Source: Nocardioides cremeus
GTDB taxonomy: Bacteria > Actinomycetota > Actinomycetes > Propionibacteriales > Nocardioidaceae
Direction: 5' to 3'
Length of the DNA stretch: 64,000 bases
Assembly (NCBI RefSeq): GCF_030518195.1
Contig: NZ_JAULSC010000002.1
Coordinates: 62,001-126,000 of the forward strand
Under the pieces are notes generated by a model that worked only from the letters and a program-made list of their open reading frames with translations, was not told where the DNA came from and did no database searches. The position numbers were made by a program, and so were the translations under genes. Each line of letters opens with the position of its first letter. Within the stretch, counting starts at the first letter, position 1. Below are positions 46,779 through 54,948 of the stretch, piece after piece.

Positions 46779-47248
46779 CCGGTCAGGTCCTTGGCGAAGA
46801 AGGCCTGAGCGTAGGGGTTGTCGTTGTAGCGCTCGACCCGGTCGTAGCCCGCGCGCTCGTAGAGCGCCACGGCCTCGCCGAGCACCAGGTTCGTGTCGAG
46901 CAGCACCCGGCGGTGGCCCAGGTCGACGGCCAGCTCCTCGAGGGCGGCCAGCAGCAGCCGACCCAGGCCGGTGCCGCGGGCGGCGGGATCGACCCACATC
47001 CGCTTGACCTCAGCGCTCGGCGCGCCGTCGGTGCCGGGCAGCGCCCGCACGCCACCGACGCCGAGCACGCGCTCGTCGTCGAGGGCGAGCAGGTAGTGAC
47101 CACCGGGGTCGACGAGGTCGGCCTCGACGACCGCGAACCCGCCGGGGAACCGGGCGTCGAGCTCGGCGACGTAGCGGCGTACGGCACCGACGACCCGCGG
47201 GTCGTCGTGCTCGGCGCGCACGAGGCAGGCAGGGCGAGGGTCGTCCAC
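46733..47248 (-). CDS. GNAT family N-acetyltransferase
   Basis: 171 residues. The acetyl-CoA loop is RMWVDPAARGTGLGRLLLAALE and the C-terminal YERAGYDRVERYNDNPYAQAFFAK fits GNAT enzymes of the PhnO/YsnE type. The GTG at 47248 has TAGGCT six bases upstream. The gene runs 46 bases into the 3' end of the pirin gene on the other strand. Confidence 0.85.
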   Translation of the reverse strand: MDDPRPACLVRAEHDDPRVVGAVRRYVAELDARFPGGFAVVEADLVDPGGHYLLALDDERVLGVGGVRALPGTDGAPSAEVKRMWVDPAARGTGLGRLLLAALEELAVDLGHRRVLLDTNLVLGEAVALYERAGYDRVERYNDNPYAQAFFAKDLTGQAGTWPKRPLWKSW

Positions 47249-47254
47249 CCCGGA

Positions 47255-47260
47255 AGCCTA
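47255..47260 (-). promoter_or_regulatory. -10 box TAGGCT of the GNAT gene (leaderless)
   Basis: TAGGCT on the minus strand ends six bases before the GTG start. Confidence 0.42.
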
Positions 47261-47303
47261 GGAGACCTGCGCGGTCGGGGGCACGACGGCCCCGGACGTG
47301 CGT

Positions 47304-47341
47304 CGGGCCCCTGGTCCGCACTCGTGCGGATCAGGGGCCCG
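47304..47341 (-). terminator. Terminator hairpin of tRNA-His
   Basis: CGGGCCCCTG and CAGGGGCCCG pair perfectly, and an inner TCCGCA/TGCGGA stem has a CTCG loop. It lies seven bases after the tRNA-His 3' end on the minus strand. Confidence 0.75.
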
Positions 47342-47348
47342 GCGACAG

Positions 47349-47424
47349 TGGGGTGAACGACGGGGCTTGAACCCGCGACCCCCGCGACCACAACGCGGTG
47401 CTCTACCAGCTGAGCTACGCCCAC
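47349..47424 (-). tRNA. tRNA-His(GUG)
   Basis: The minus strand folds with acceptor GTGGGCG/CGTTCAC, anticodon loop TTGTGGT (anticodon GUG) and T-arm GGTTCAAGCC. The 3' CCA is encoded, and the base before position 1 (47425) is a G, fitting the extra G-1 of histidine tRNA. Confidence 0.95.
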
Positions 47425-47513
47425 CACGATCCGGCCGTGGCCGGAACGACGCAGAGTCTAGGGCACACGGCCCAGCGGTGCAGAATCGGGCTCGCCCCGT
47501 GGCCGGTGGTGGC

Positions 47514-48134
47514 TCAGGAGGGCTCGGTGAGGCCGGTGATGGAGCCGCCGTGGCGGGCGGCGAGCTCCTTGGCGGTGGCGCTGTCGGGGCCGGGGGGCGC
47601 GACGAAGACGGCCTCGCGGTAGTAGCGCAGCTCCTCGATGCTCTCCTGGATGTCGGCCAGGGCGCGGTGGTTCCCGCGCTTCTCCGGCGCGGCGTAGTAG
47701 GCCCGGGGGTACCAGCGCCGGCTGAGCTCCTTGATCGAGGAGACGTCGACGATGCGGTAGTGCAGGAACGACTCCAGCGCAGCCATGTCGCGGGCCAGGA
47801 ACGCTCGGTCGGTGGCGACGGTGTTGCCGGCCAGGGGCGGCCGGCTGCCGTCGGCGCAGTGCTCCTTGATGTAGGCCAGCACCCGCTCCTCGGCCTCCGC
47901 CAGGGTGACGCCGTGCTCGAGCTCGACGAGCAGCCCGGACTTCTCGTGCATCTCGCGGACGAAGGGGATCATCTGGTCCATCGCCTCGGCCGGTGGCTTG
48001 ACGATGATGTCCACCCCCTCGCCGAGCACGTTGAGGTCGAAGTCGGTGACCAGCGCAGCGACCTCGATCAGGGCGTCGGCGCCCAGGTCCAGGCCGGTCA
48101 TCTCGCAGTCGATCCACACCAGTCGGTCACTCAT
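47514..48134 (-). CDS. orn: Oligoribonuclease
   Basis: 206 residues. A DEDDh exonuclease that degrades very short RNAs to mononucleotides. Exo I is WIDCEMTGL (D9, E11), exo II contains [10 protein letters not shown], and exo III has [11 protein letters not shown]. It lies upstream of tRNA-His on the same strand. A -10 box precedes the ATG by eight bases. Confidence 0.94.
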   Translation of the reverse strand: MSDRLVWIDCEMTGLDLGADALIEVAALVTDFDLNVLGEGVDIIVKPPAEAMDQMIPFVREMHEKSGLLVELEHGVTLAEAEERVLAYIKEHCADGSRPPLAGNTVATDRAFLARDMAALESFLHYRIVDVSSIKELSRRWYPRAYYAAPEKRGNHRALADIQESIEELRYYREAVFVAPPGPDSATAKELAARHGGSITGLTEPS

Positions 48135-48142
48135 GGGCCCAC

Positions 48143-48148
48143 ACCCTA
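48143..48148 (-). promoter_or_regulatory. -10 box TAGGGT of orn
   Basis: TAGGGT on the minus strand ends eight bases before the ATG. Confidence 0.4.
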
Positions 48149-48205
48149 CGCGCGCGTCCCTCCGCGGCCGCGCCCCTCTCTCAGGGGCCGCTCAGCCCCC
48201 TCTCC

Positions 48206-48211
48206 TAGGGT
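48206..48211 (+). promoter_or_regulatory. -10 box TAGGGT of the MauE-like gene (leaderless)
   Basis: TAGGGT ends six bases before the GTG start at 48218. Confidence 0.42.
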
Positions 48212-48217
48212 CGAGGC

Positions 48218-48751
48218 GTGAGCGACGCGGTCAAGGAGTGGATCGGGCTGCTGGCGCGCCTGGCGACCGGCGGTGTCTGGATCGCCGCCGGCGCGGTGAA
48301 GCTGCCCGACCCCGGCGCGTCCGTGGCCGCCGTGCGCGCCTACGACCTGCTGCCCGAGGCGGTCGTGCCCACGGTGGGCCAGCTGCTCCCCGTCCTCGAG
48401 GTGGTGATCGGGCTGATGCTGGTGCTCGGACTCCTCACCCGGGGCGCCTCGGTCGTCTCCGCGGTGCTGTTCGTCGCCTTCATCGTCGCCATCGCCTCGG
48501 TCTGGGCGCGGGGCATGACCATCGACTGCGGCTGCTTCGGCGGCGGCGGCACCGACCCCGACGCGGCCTCGAAGTACCCCTGGGAGATCGCCCGCGACAC
48601 CGCGCTGCTGGCGGCCTCGGTCTACCTGGTCGCGCTGCCCCGCACCCGCTGGGCGCTCGACAACCTCTTCCTCGCCCCGCGACGGGTGAGCACCCCTGAC
48701 GTCCACGACATCAACCACGACGGCCACCTGAGCCACGAGGGAGAACGATGA
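48218..48751 (+). CDS. MauE/DoxX-type membrane protein
   Basis: 177 residues, four membrane helices. The motif IDCGCFGGGG after helix 3 is typical of MauE-like proteins, which are thought to pass electrons to thiol-disulfide partners. It overlaps the start of a DsbA-like gene by four bases, so the two probably work together in oxidative folding outside the membrane. Confidence 0.87.
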   Translation: MSDAVKEWIGLLARLATGGVWIAAGAVKLPDPGASVAAVRAYDLLPEAVVPTVGQLLPVLEVVIGLMLVLGLLTRGASVVSAVLFVAFIVAIASVWARGMTIDCGCFGGGGTDPDAASKYPWEIARDTALLAASVYLVALPRTRWALDNLFLAPRRVSTPDVHDINHDGHLSHEGER

Positions 48752-49482
48752 GCAGCAGCAAGTCCAGGGCGGCCGAGCGCACCGCGCGGGCCCAGCAGGC
48801 ACGCGTCGAGCAGGAGCGGGCCGAGCGGCGCCGCAGGCTGCTCTCGGTCGGCGGGGTGGTGCTGGCGATGGTGCTGGTCATCGGGGTCGGCTTCGCCATC
48901 CAGCGCAACCGCGACACCAGCACCGACGTGGCCGCGCCGTCGGCGGGCCAGGGCGAGTACGGCGTCACGATCGGCGAGGCCGACGCGCCGCACGACATCG
49001 TCATCTACGAGGACTTCCTCTGCCCGTTCTGCGGCGAGCTCGAGGAGGCCTCACGCGCCGACCTCGCGCGCCTCGCCGAGGAGGGCAAGGTGACGGTGGA
49101 GTACCGGCCCTTCGAGCTGCTCTCGCGCATCAGCGACTACTCGGGACGTGCCACCAACGCCTTCGCCGTGGTGCTCGAGGAGTCCGGCCCCGAGGTCGCC
49201 AAGACCTTCCACGACCTGCTGTTCGAGAACCAGCCCCCCGAGAGCGGCCCGTTCCCGTCCGACGAGGACCTCGTCGACCTGGCCGTCGAGGCCGGCGCCG
49301 AGGAGGCCGCGGTGGCCGAGGGCATCGAGACCGGGGCCCGCAGCGACTGGGTCGACGAGGCGACGCAGGCCGCCCAGGAGGCGGGCGTGCAGGGCACCCC
49401 GACGGTGCTGCTCGACGGCGGGGTCGTCAACGGCGGCTCGGTGGAGGAGATCGCCGAGCTGCTGGTCGAGGGCGTCGAGTGA
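48748..49482 (+). CDS. Membrane-anchored DsbA-family thiol-disulfide oxidoreductase
   Basis: 244 residues. A basic cytosolic N-terminus and one helix (~31-51) anchor a thioredoxin-fold domain. The active site is CPFC (YEDFLCPFCGELEE) and the cis-proline loop is QGTPTVLLDG. It likely makes or shuffles disulfides in exported proteins, paired with the MauE-like membrane protein. It overlaps the adenosine deaminase gene by four bases. Confidence 0.9.
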   Translation: MSSSKSRAAERTARAQQARVEQERAERRRRLLSVGGVVLAMVLVIGVGFAIQRNRDTSTDVAAPSAGQGEYGVTIGEADAPHDIVIYEDFLCPFCGELEEASRADLARLAEEGKVTVEYRPFELLSRISDYSGRATNAFAVVLEESGPEVAKTFHDLLFENQPPESGPFPSDEDLVDLAVEAGAEEAAVAEGIETGARSDWVDEATQAAQEAGVQGTPTVLLDGGVVNGGSVEEIAELLVEGVE

Positions 49483-51290
49483 GCGCCCCGGGCGCCGGGA
49501 CCGGCCTCGAGGCGTTCGTGGCCGGGCTGCCGAAGGCCGAGCTGCACGTGCACCACATCGGCTCCGCCTCGCCCGAGATCGTCTCGGGCCTCGCGACCCG
49601 CCACCCCGGGGTGGTGCCCAGCGACCTCAACGAGCTGCGCCGCTTCTTCGAGTTCCGCGACTTCGCGCACTTCATCGAGGTCTACCTCGCCGTCGTCGAC
49701 CTCGTGCGCACCCCCGAGGACGTCCGTTTCCTCACCTACGAGGTGGCGCGCGAGCTGGCCACCACCCAGCAGGTGCGCTACGCCGAGCTCACGTGCACGC
49801 CGTACACGTCGGTGCGCCCGCACGAGAGCGGCGTGGGGATGGCGATCGAGGCCTACACCGAGGCGCTCGAGGACGCCCGGGTCGCTGCCGAGCGCGACTT
49901 CGGGCTGGTGCTGCGCTGGATCTACGACATCCCGGGCGAGGCCGGCCTGCCCGCGGCCGAGAAGACGCTGGAGTACGCCCTCGAGCACCGCACCGACGCG
50001 CTGGTGGGCTTCGGGCTCGGCGGCCCCGAGATCGGGGTGCCCCGCCCGCAGTTCCAGCCCCACTTCGACGCCGCCCGGGCCGCCGGGCTGCGCAGCGTGC
50101 CGCACGCGGGGGAGACCACGGGGCCGCAGACGGTCTGGGACGCGCTGCGGCTGCTGGGCGCCGAGCGCATCGGGCACGGCACGTCGGCGGTCGAGGACCC
50201 CGAGCTGCTGGCACACCTGGCCCACAGCGGCGTGCCGCTGGAGGTGTGCCCCTCGTCCAACATCGCCACGCGGGCCGTGGCCGCGCTCGAGGAGCACCCC
50301 ATCCGCGCGTTCCGCGACGCCGGGGTCACGGTCACCGTGCACTCCGACGACCCGTCGATGTTCGGCACCACCCTCAACAACGAGTACGTGATCGCGGCCG
50401 GGCTGCTCGACCTCGACGAGGAGGGCGTGCGCGACCTGGCCCGGGCCTCGGTGCACGCCTCCTTCGCGCCCAGCGACGTCGCGGCTCGCCCGCTGGTGCA
50501 GGGCGTCGTCGCTCGGGTCGAGCGCGTCCGCCTCGGCCGGGGTGAGGACCAGGTGCTCCGCGCTGCCGGTGAAGTGCGCCAGCATCGGGCCCGACAGCGC
50601 CGGCGGGTCGTCGGGGGAGAGGGCGCGCAGCTGGCTGGCGTGCGCCCGGATCGCGGCCAGCTTGGCCTCACGGACCTCCGGCGCGAGGTCGAGGCGCACC
50701 ATCTGCCCCCAGGGCGCGTCGTCCGGCTCGCTGAGGCGCCACATCACCAGGGGGTACTCGAGCAGGCAGGCGCCGCTGCTGCGCGCGACCTCCGCCGCGG
50801 CGCGGCCCGCCGCCTCGTGGTCGGCGTGGCCGTCGTGGCGCCACGGGGCGACCAGCAGGGTGCCCTCGCCGTCACCGACGATGTCACCCAGCGCGACGAC
50901 CATCTGGTCCTCGACGTCGGCCACCCCGCCGTCGGGTGCGCCCAGGAAGACGACGGGCGTGCCGGGCGCGAGCAGCTCGACGGCCCGGTCCATCTCGGCC
51001 AGGCGCTCGGTGGCCAGCGCGTGCCGCGTCACCTCGCGCCCGGGCGGGTGCGAGGCCTCGCCGGCGGTGAGCAGCACGACGTACACGTCGATGCCGGCGC
51101 GGTGCGCGGTGGAGATCAGGCCGCCCACGCCGAGGCTCTCGTCGTCGGGGTGCGCCGAGACGACCACCAGGCGGTGCCACCGCTCGGTGGCCGGAGCCAC
51201 GTCGAGAGGTGGGACCCGGCCCCACTCCGGGTGCTGCTGCCACGTCTCCGGCAAAGATCTCGCCCCTCACGTCGTCGTCCCCGAGGTTAA
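49479..51290 (+). CDS. Adenosine deaminase, fused at its 3' end to antisense PIG-L sequence
   Basis: Codons 1-337 (to about 50489) are an adenosine/adenine deaminase-type amidohydrolase with metal ligands HVHH and HAGE, GHGTS, and HSDDP. They hydrolyse the 6-amino group of adenosine or a related purine. Normal proteins end soon after SVHASFAPSDVAAR. Here the stop is missing and the frame runs on for ~266 codons, antisense to a PIG-L deacetylase gene, giving a 603-codon frame. The deaminase core is intact, so activity may survive with a foreign tail. A deletion joining two convergent genes is the simplest explanation. Confidence 0.8.
   Translation: MSAPGAGTGLEAFVAGLPKAELHVHHIGSASPEIVSGLATRHPGVVPSDLNELRRFFEFRDFAHFIEVYLAVVDLVRTPEDVRFLTYEVARELATTQQVRYAELTCTPYTSVRPHESGVGMAIEAYTEALEDARVAAERDFGLVLRWIYDIPGEAGLPAAEKTLEYALEHRTDALVGFGLGGPEIGVPRPQFQPHFDAARAAGLRSVPHAGETTGPQTVWDALRLLGAERIGHGTSAVEDPELLAHLAHSGVPLEVCPSSNIATRAVAALEEHPIRAFRDAGVTVTVHSDDPSMFGTTLNNEYVIAAGLLDLDEEGVRDLARASVHASFAPSDVAARPLVQGVVARVERVRLGRGEDQVLRAAGEVRQHRARQRRRVVGGEGAQLAGVRPDRGQLGLTDLRREVEAHHLPPGRVVRLAEAPHHQGVLEQAGAAAARDLRRGAARRLVVGVAVVAPRGDQQGALAVTDDVTQRDDHLVLDVGHPAVGCAQEDDGRAGREQLDGPVHLGQALGGQRVPRHLAPGRVRGLAGGEQHDVHVDAGAVRGGDQAAHAEALVVGVRRDDHQAVPPLGGRSHVERWDPAPLRVLLPRLRQRSRPSRRRPRG
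50490..51254 (-). pseudogene. PIG-L family deacetylase, 3'-truncated
   Basis: A LmbE/PIG-L zinc deacetylase: the metal motif AHPDDES and a later GHADHEA segment are intact. About 255 codons match the family, ending at DDALHQ near 50490. After that the frame runs antisense through the deaminase gene and would stop only at 49137. The proper C-terminus and stop are lost. The start is a TTG at 51254 with GAGGGG upstream. It may still make a long chimeric protein, but expression from both strands would collide. Confidence 0.75.
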
Positions 51291-51330
51291 GGATTCTCGC
51301 GAGGTGCCGGCACCCTCCGCCCGGGTGAAA

Positions 51331-51336
51331 TATGAT
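51331..51336 (+). promoter_or_regulatory. -10 box TATGAT of the LuxR-type regulator (leaderless)
   Basis: TATGAT ends seven bases before the ATG at 51344. The ATG at 51332 overlaps the box itself and is therefore an unlikely start. Confidence 0.5.
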
Positions 51337-51343
51337 CGGTGTC

Positions 51344-52018
51344 ATGGCAGTCGTCGGAGTCCCGGTGCGGGTCGCGATCGTCAACGACCACCCGATCGTG
51401 GTGGCCGGGGTCGCGGCCGTCCTCGAGCCGTACGCCGACCGGGTGCGGGTGGTCGAGATCGTGACCGGCGCCGAGGTGCGCTCCGAGGTCGACGTCGTCC
51501 TCTACGACACCTTCGGCCAGGCCCAGGGCGACGGGGTCGACCTGCCGACCCTCGTCGACGACGGTCGAGCCCGGGTGGTCGTCTTCAGCTGGAACACCGA
51601 GCCCGACCTGGTGGAGCGGGCGCTGGCCCGGGGGGCCAGCGGCTACCTCTCCAAGCAGGTCACCGGCCAGGAGATGGCCTGGGCGCTGCAGCAGGTCGCG
51701 GCCGGGGCCGAGCTGCGGCCGCAGGACGTGGGTGACTCCTCGCTGCCCGAGGTCGGCGCCTGGCCCGGGCGCGACCGGGGGCTGACCGCCCGGGAGGCGG
51801 AGGTGCTGGCGTTGATCTGTGCCGGGCTGACGAACCAGGAGATCGCCGAGCGGACCTACTTGTCGATCAACTCGGTGAAGACCTACATCCGCACCGCCTA
51901 CCGCAAGATCGGGGCCGGGTCGCGCTCGCAGGCCGTGGCCTGGGCGATGCAGCACGGCTTCCGCCCCGAGCGGGTGCGGGTGCTGCGGCCCACCGAGCAG
52001 GATCCGCGCAGCGGCTGA
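51344..52018 (+). CDS. LuxR/NarL-type response regulator
   Basis: 224 residues. A receiver domain (~7-120) has acidic D15, a likely phospho-acceptor D55 (LYDTFG) and K104, but sits on a variant sequence. A C-terminal LuxR helix-turn-helix follows (LTAREAEVLALICAGLTNQEIAERTYLSINSVKTYIRTAYRKIG). No kinase gene is adjacent. The ATG at 51344 is chosen because of the -10 box spacing. Confidence 0.87.
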   Translation: MAVVGVPVRVAIVNDHPIVVAGVAAVLEPYADRVRVVEIVTGAEVRSEVDVVLYDTFGQAQGDGVDLPTLVDDGRARVVVFSWNTEPDLVERALARGASGYLSKQVTGQEMAWALQQVAAGAELRPQDVGDSSLPEVGAWPGRDRGLTAREAEVLALICAGLTNQEIAERTYLSINSVKTYIRTAYRKIGAGSRSQAVAWAMQHGFRPERVRVLRPTEQDPRSG

Positions 52019-52019
52019 C

Positions 52020-52039
52020 CCGGCACCGGGAGGTGCCGG
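52020..52039. terminator. Terminator hairpin between the LuxR-type gene and tRNA-Arg
   Basis: CCGGCACC-GGGA-GGTGCCGG, a perfect 8-bp stem, lies right after the regulator's stop and 12 bases past the tRNA-Arg 3' end on the other strand. Confidence 0.6.
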
Positions 52040-52051
52040 CGCCGCGACGAG

Positions 52052-52125
52052 CGCCCCCGGCAGGACTCGAACCTGCGACCGGCGGATTAGAAGGCCGCTG
52101 CTCTATCCAGCTGAGCTACGGAGGC
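52052..52125 (-). tRNA. tRNA-Arg(UCU)
   Basis: The minus strand folds with acceptor GCCTCCG/CGGGGGC, D-arm AGCTCAGCTGGATAGAGC, anticodon loop CTTCTAA (anticodon UCU) and T-arm GGTTCGAGTCC. The anticodon stem has one mismatch next to the loop. CCA is not encoded. Confidence 0.92.
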
Positions 52126-52611
52126 GGGGGATCGGAAGGACAGTCGGAAGAAACGTAGGGACAACCCCGGTGCAGCTCGACGGCACCTGCCGACCCGGTC
52201 GCCAGTATGCCGTAGTGGGTCGTCGTGATGCGCAGGGGTGGATCGGTCCGCTCGGCCGCGGTTCTGGCTCCAGGCCGAGATCGGCTCTCGTAGCCAACGC
52301 CCCCGGCAACCACCCGCGTCGGGATCCCCGATGAGCGCTGTACCCACTGCCGCGCGCAGCTCGGCATCATGCACATGAGCGGGCGCCTCGCGGCCTCTCG
52401 TAGTCAGAAGGACCGAAGGGTCCAAGGACGCATGGGGCCCGCGGAGCGGATGCCGGTCACGGGGCCTTCGGTCCTTCCGGCTACGTCGCGACCACATCAG
52501 CCGACCATCCGAGGACCGGCAGATCCCATAGGATCTGCCGGCGCCTCGCGGGTGGGCGCCGGTGGGCGCAGGCGGGGGTAGCGTGGTGTCCCCTGCCAGG
52601 AGGAGAGCCCC
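52126..52611. other. 486-bp gene-free region with two strong hairpins
   Basis: I see no convincing gene. It holds a long-range inverted repeat, GAAGGACCGAAGG (52407..52419) with its complement at 52465..52477, and a compact perfect hairpin, CCGGCAGATCC-CATA-GGATCTGCCGG (52516..52541). A TAGCGT box and AGGAGGAG precede the antiporter ATG. The structures may form a leader element or terminator ahead of the antiporter gene. Confidence 0.5.
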
Positions 52612-54225
52612 ATGGTCGAGTCGTACGAGATCCTGTCGCTGGTCCCGCCGCTGCTGGCGATCGGCCTGGTGGTGGCCACCCGCAAGGTGCTGCTGTCCCT
52701 GGGGCTGGGGGTGCTCAGTGCCGCGTTCCTGGTCGCCGACGGGTCGCCGTGGGGGACCGTCGAGCTGGTCGCGAGCGCGTTCGCGGAGATCTTCTGGGTC
52801 GACGGGGGCCTGAACACCACCTACGTCTACATCCTCGTCTTCACCCTCACGCTCGGTGTGATCACCGCGTTCATCCTGATGTCGGGCGGCACCAAGGCCT
52901 TCGCCGACTGGGCCCAGGAACGCATCAGGACGCGTCGCGGCGCGGTGGTGCTGCCCGCGCTGCTGGGCATGGCGATCTTCGTCGACGACTACTTCAACGC
53001 ACTCACGGTCGGGCAGGTGACCCGTCCGGTCACCGACCGCTACCGGGTCTCCCGCGCCAAGCTGACCTACCTCGTGGACTCGACGTCGGCGCCGGTCGCG
53101 GTGCTGGTGCCCTTCTCCAGCTGGGGTGCCTACATCCTCGGGGTCATCGCGCCGATCATGGACGAGTCGTCGCTGAGCATGAGCGACGTGAGCGCGTTCC
53201 TGCGCGCCGCGGGCGCCAACTACTACGCCTACGCGGCACTGCTGATGGTCGCCCTCGTCGTCGCGCTCGGCGTCGACATCGGGCCGATGCGCAGCGAGGA
53301 GCGCCGCGCGCTGGTCGAGGGGGAGACCTACGACAGCGACGAGGCCATCCCCGGCCAGCTCTCGGAGGACCTGCCGGTGCACCGCCCCGGTGCCAAGCGC
53401 GCCCTGGTCGTCCCCTTCGGCCTGCTGGTCCTGGGAGTGCTGGGCGGGATCGCGGTGACCGGGCGGCTGGGGGCGGGCTCGTGGTCGCCGATCGACGTGC
53501 TCGCCGAGACCGACGTGACCCTCTCGCTGATCGTCGGCGGGGCGCTGGGCCTGCTGGCCTCCATCTACTACTACGCGCGCGACACCTCGTCGAACCCCAA
53601 GTTCGGCCGCAGCACCTTCGGCCGCGGCTGGCTCGAGGGCCTGCGGTCGATGTGGCCGGCCGTCAGCATCCTGCTGCTGGCCTGGATGCTCGGCTCCCTC
53701 ATCGGCGCGCTCGGCACCGGCGACTACCTCGGTGGCCTCGTCGAGGGCTCCTCGATCTCGGCGTCCTGGCTGATCCCGACGGTCTTCCTGCTCGCCGGCG
53801 CGATGGCCTTCGCCACCGGCACCTCGTGGGGATCGTTCGGGCTCCTGCTGCCCATCGCGGGCGGGATCGTCAACGCCCTGGACGCGCCCGAGCTGCTGCT
53901 GCCGGCGCTCGGTGCCGTGCTCGCCGGCGCGGTGGCCGGCGACCACGCCTCCCCGATCTCCGACACCACGATCCTCAGCTCGACGGGCGCCGGCTGCAAC
54001 GTGATCACCCACGTGACCACCCAGCTGCCGTACGTCGTCATCTCGGTCGTCGCGGCCACGCTCGGCTACGTCACGGTCGCCGTCGTCGGGTCCGTCCTCG
54101 CCGGCTTCGCCGTCACCCTGGCGGCGGGGGCGGCGATCCTGCTGGTGGCGCACCGCGTCGCCGGCCGCCTCGAGGACGACATCGAGGCGGGGCCAGGCGG
54201 CGTGACCCAGGCGTCATCGTCGTAA
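52612..54225 (+). CDS. Na+/H+ antiporter, NhaC family
   Basis: 537 residues, about 11-12 helices. The motif FVDDYFNALTVG and the C-terminal GDHASPISDTTILSSTGAGCNVITHVTTQLPY are characteristic of NhaC-type antiporters. It exchanges sodium (or possibly another solute) for protons at the membrane. The ATG has AGGAGGAG before it. A long structured leader lies upstream. Confidence 0.87.
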   Translation: MVESYEILSLVPPLLAIGLVVATRKVLLSLGLGVLSAAFLVADGSPWGTVELVASAFAEIFWVDGGLNTTYVYILVFTLTLGVITAFILMSGGTKAFADWAQERIRTRRGAVVLPALLGMAIFVDDYFNALTVGQVTRPVTDRYRVSRAKLTYLVDSTSAPVAVLVPFSSWGAYILGVIAPIMDESSLSMSDVSAFLRAAGANYYAYAALLMVALVVALGVDIGPMRSEERRALVEGETYDSDEAIPGQLSEDLPVHRPGAKRALVVPFGLLVLGVLGGIAVTGRLGAGSWSPIDVLAETDVTLSLIVGGALGLLASIYYYARDTSSNPKFGRSTFGRGWLEGLRSMWPAVSILLLAWMLGSLIGALGTGDYLGGLVEGSSISASWLIPTVFLLAGAMAFATGTSWGSFGLLLPIAGGIVNALDAPELLLPALGAVLAGAVAGDHASPISDTTILSSTGAGCNVITHVTTQLPYVVISVVAATLGYVTVAVVGSVLAGFAVTLAAGAAILLVAHRVAGRLEDDIEAGPGGVTQASSS

Positions 54226-54250
54226 CTCCTGCAGCGCGCGTAAAGGTCGC

Positions 54251-54256
54251 TAGGCT
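54251..54256 (+). promoter_or_regulatory. -10 box TAGGCT of the response regulator gene (leaderless)
   Basis: TAGGCT ends six bases before the GTG at 54263. Confidence 0.42.
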
Positions 54257-54262
54257 CGGGAC

Positions 54263-54685
54263 GTGGACGCGTCGTCGCAGGGTTCGGGGACCAGCGGCAC
54301 CTCCCCTGACGGGGCGGGGTGGCGCTTCCTGGTCGTCGACGACCAGGAGGACATCCGCGACATCATGGTCCGGATGCTGACCCGGTTGGGGCACAGCGCC
54401 GACGAGGCCGAGGACGGCCAGTACGCCGTCGAGGCCCTCGCCGCCGAGCGCTACGACGTGATGTTCCTCGACCTCTCCATGCCCCGGATGAGCGGCGAGG
54501 ACGTGGTCCGCTGGCTGCGCGAGCACCCCGACGTGGCGCCCGGCCTGCGCATCGTGGTGGTCAGCGCCTGGGCCGGCGACAAGCGCTCGACCCTCCACGA
54601 GCTCGGCGTCGACGCCGTGCTGCCCAAGCCCTTCCGCAAGCAGCAGCTGGTCGACCTCCTCGAGGAGCTCGACCGGTCCGGCTGA
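54263..54685 (+). CDS. Single-domain response regulator (CheY-like)
   Basis: 140 residues: a ~20-residue Gly/Ser-rich start, then one receiver domain with the acidic pair D26/D27, phospho-acceptor D70 (MFLDLSMP), S101 and K122 (LPKPF). No output domain, so it acts by protein contact or phosphorelay. It lies upstream of the peptide-P450-kinase genes and could be the kinase's partner, although a hairpin (54697..54724) separates the transcripts. Confidence 0.88.
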   Translation: MDASSQGSGTSGTSPDGAGWRFLVVDDQEDIRDIMVRMLTRLGHSADEAEDGQYAVEALAAERYDVMFLDLSMPRMSGEDVVRWLREHPDVAPGLRIVVVSAWAGDKRSTLHELGVDAVLPKPFRKQQLVDLLEELDRSG

Positions 54686-54696
54686 GTCCCGCGAGG

Positions 54697-54724
54697 ACCC
54701 GGAGGGGTGGTCGCGGCTCCGGGT
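54697..54724 (+). terminator. Hairpin after the response regulator gene
   Basis: ACCCGGAG and CTCCGGGT pair perfectly around a 12-nt loop, 12 bases after the stop codon. It probably ends the regulator transcript before the peptide gene. Confidence 0.55.
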
Positions 54725-54831
54725 ACCTGGTTTTGATGGTCGCGGAGCCTGCGCCCTCACTATGCTGACGTCCAGCCGCCGGGGAGGGACCGTGCGGTGG
54801 TTCTCGGGACTGTCATGTCACCGCACCACCA

Positions 54832-54840
54832 AGGGAGGAA
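54832..54840 (+). promoter_or_regulatory. Strong ribosome binding site of the RiPP precursor gene
   Basis: AGGGAGGAA, nearly a full complement of the 16S rRNA 3' end, stands five bases before the ATG at 54846. This decides the call of a 24-codon gene. Upstream, TATGCT (54761..54766) is a possible -10 box, and a TGCGGTG/CACCGCA stem (54793..54825) lies in the leader. Confidence 0.7.
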
Positions 54841-54845
54841 CACAC

Positions 54846-54920
54846 ATGTTGAAGCTCATCCAGAAGCGCCGTGCAGCACGCCAGGTAACAGCTTGGTACT
54901 CGTGGCGTCCGGGTCGCTAA
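54846..54920 (+). CDS. Candidate RiPP precursor peptide (P450-modified, atropopeptide-like)
   Basis: A 24-residue peptide. The first two thirds are basic and helical (MLKLIQKRRAARQ), as in a leader; the C-terminus is TAWYSWRPGR. The Ala-Trp-Tyr-x-Trp pattern resembles the tryptorubin A core (AWYIWY), whose aromatic rings are cross-linked by one P450, and more loosely the aromatic cores of biarylitides. The gene has a near-perfect ribosome site and lies 28 bases before a P450 gene. Product, ring pattern and cleavage site are inference; no dedicated peptidase or exporter is adjacent. Confidence 0.75.
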   Translation: MLKLIQKRRAARQVTAWYSWRPGR

Positions 54921-54948
54921 AGCAGATCGCACCACCGGTGGCAGGCGC

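Noticed and set aside
49137..50489. Long open frame on the minus strand extending the PIG-L deacetylase to ~705 residues
   Set aside because: It is antisense to the adenosine deaminase gene, which has clear family motifs; the extension has no homology and exists because of high GC and the lost stop.
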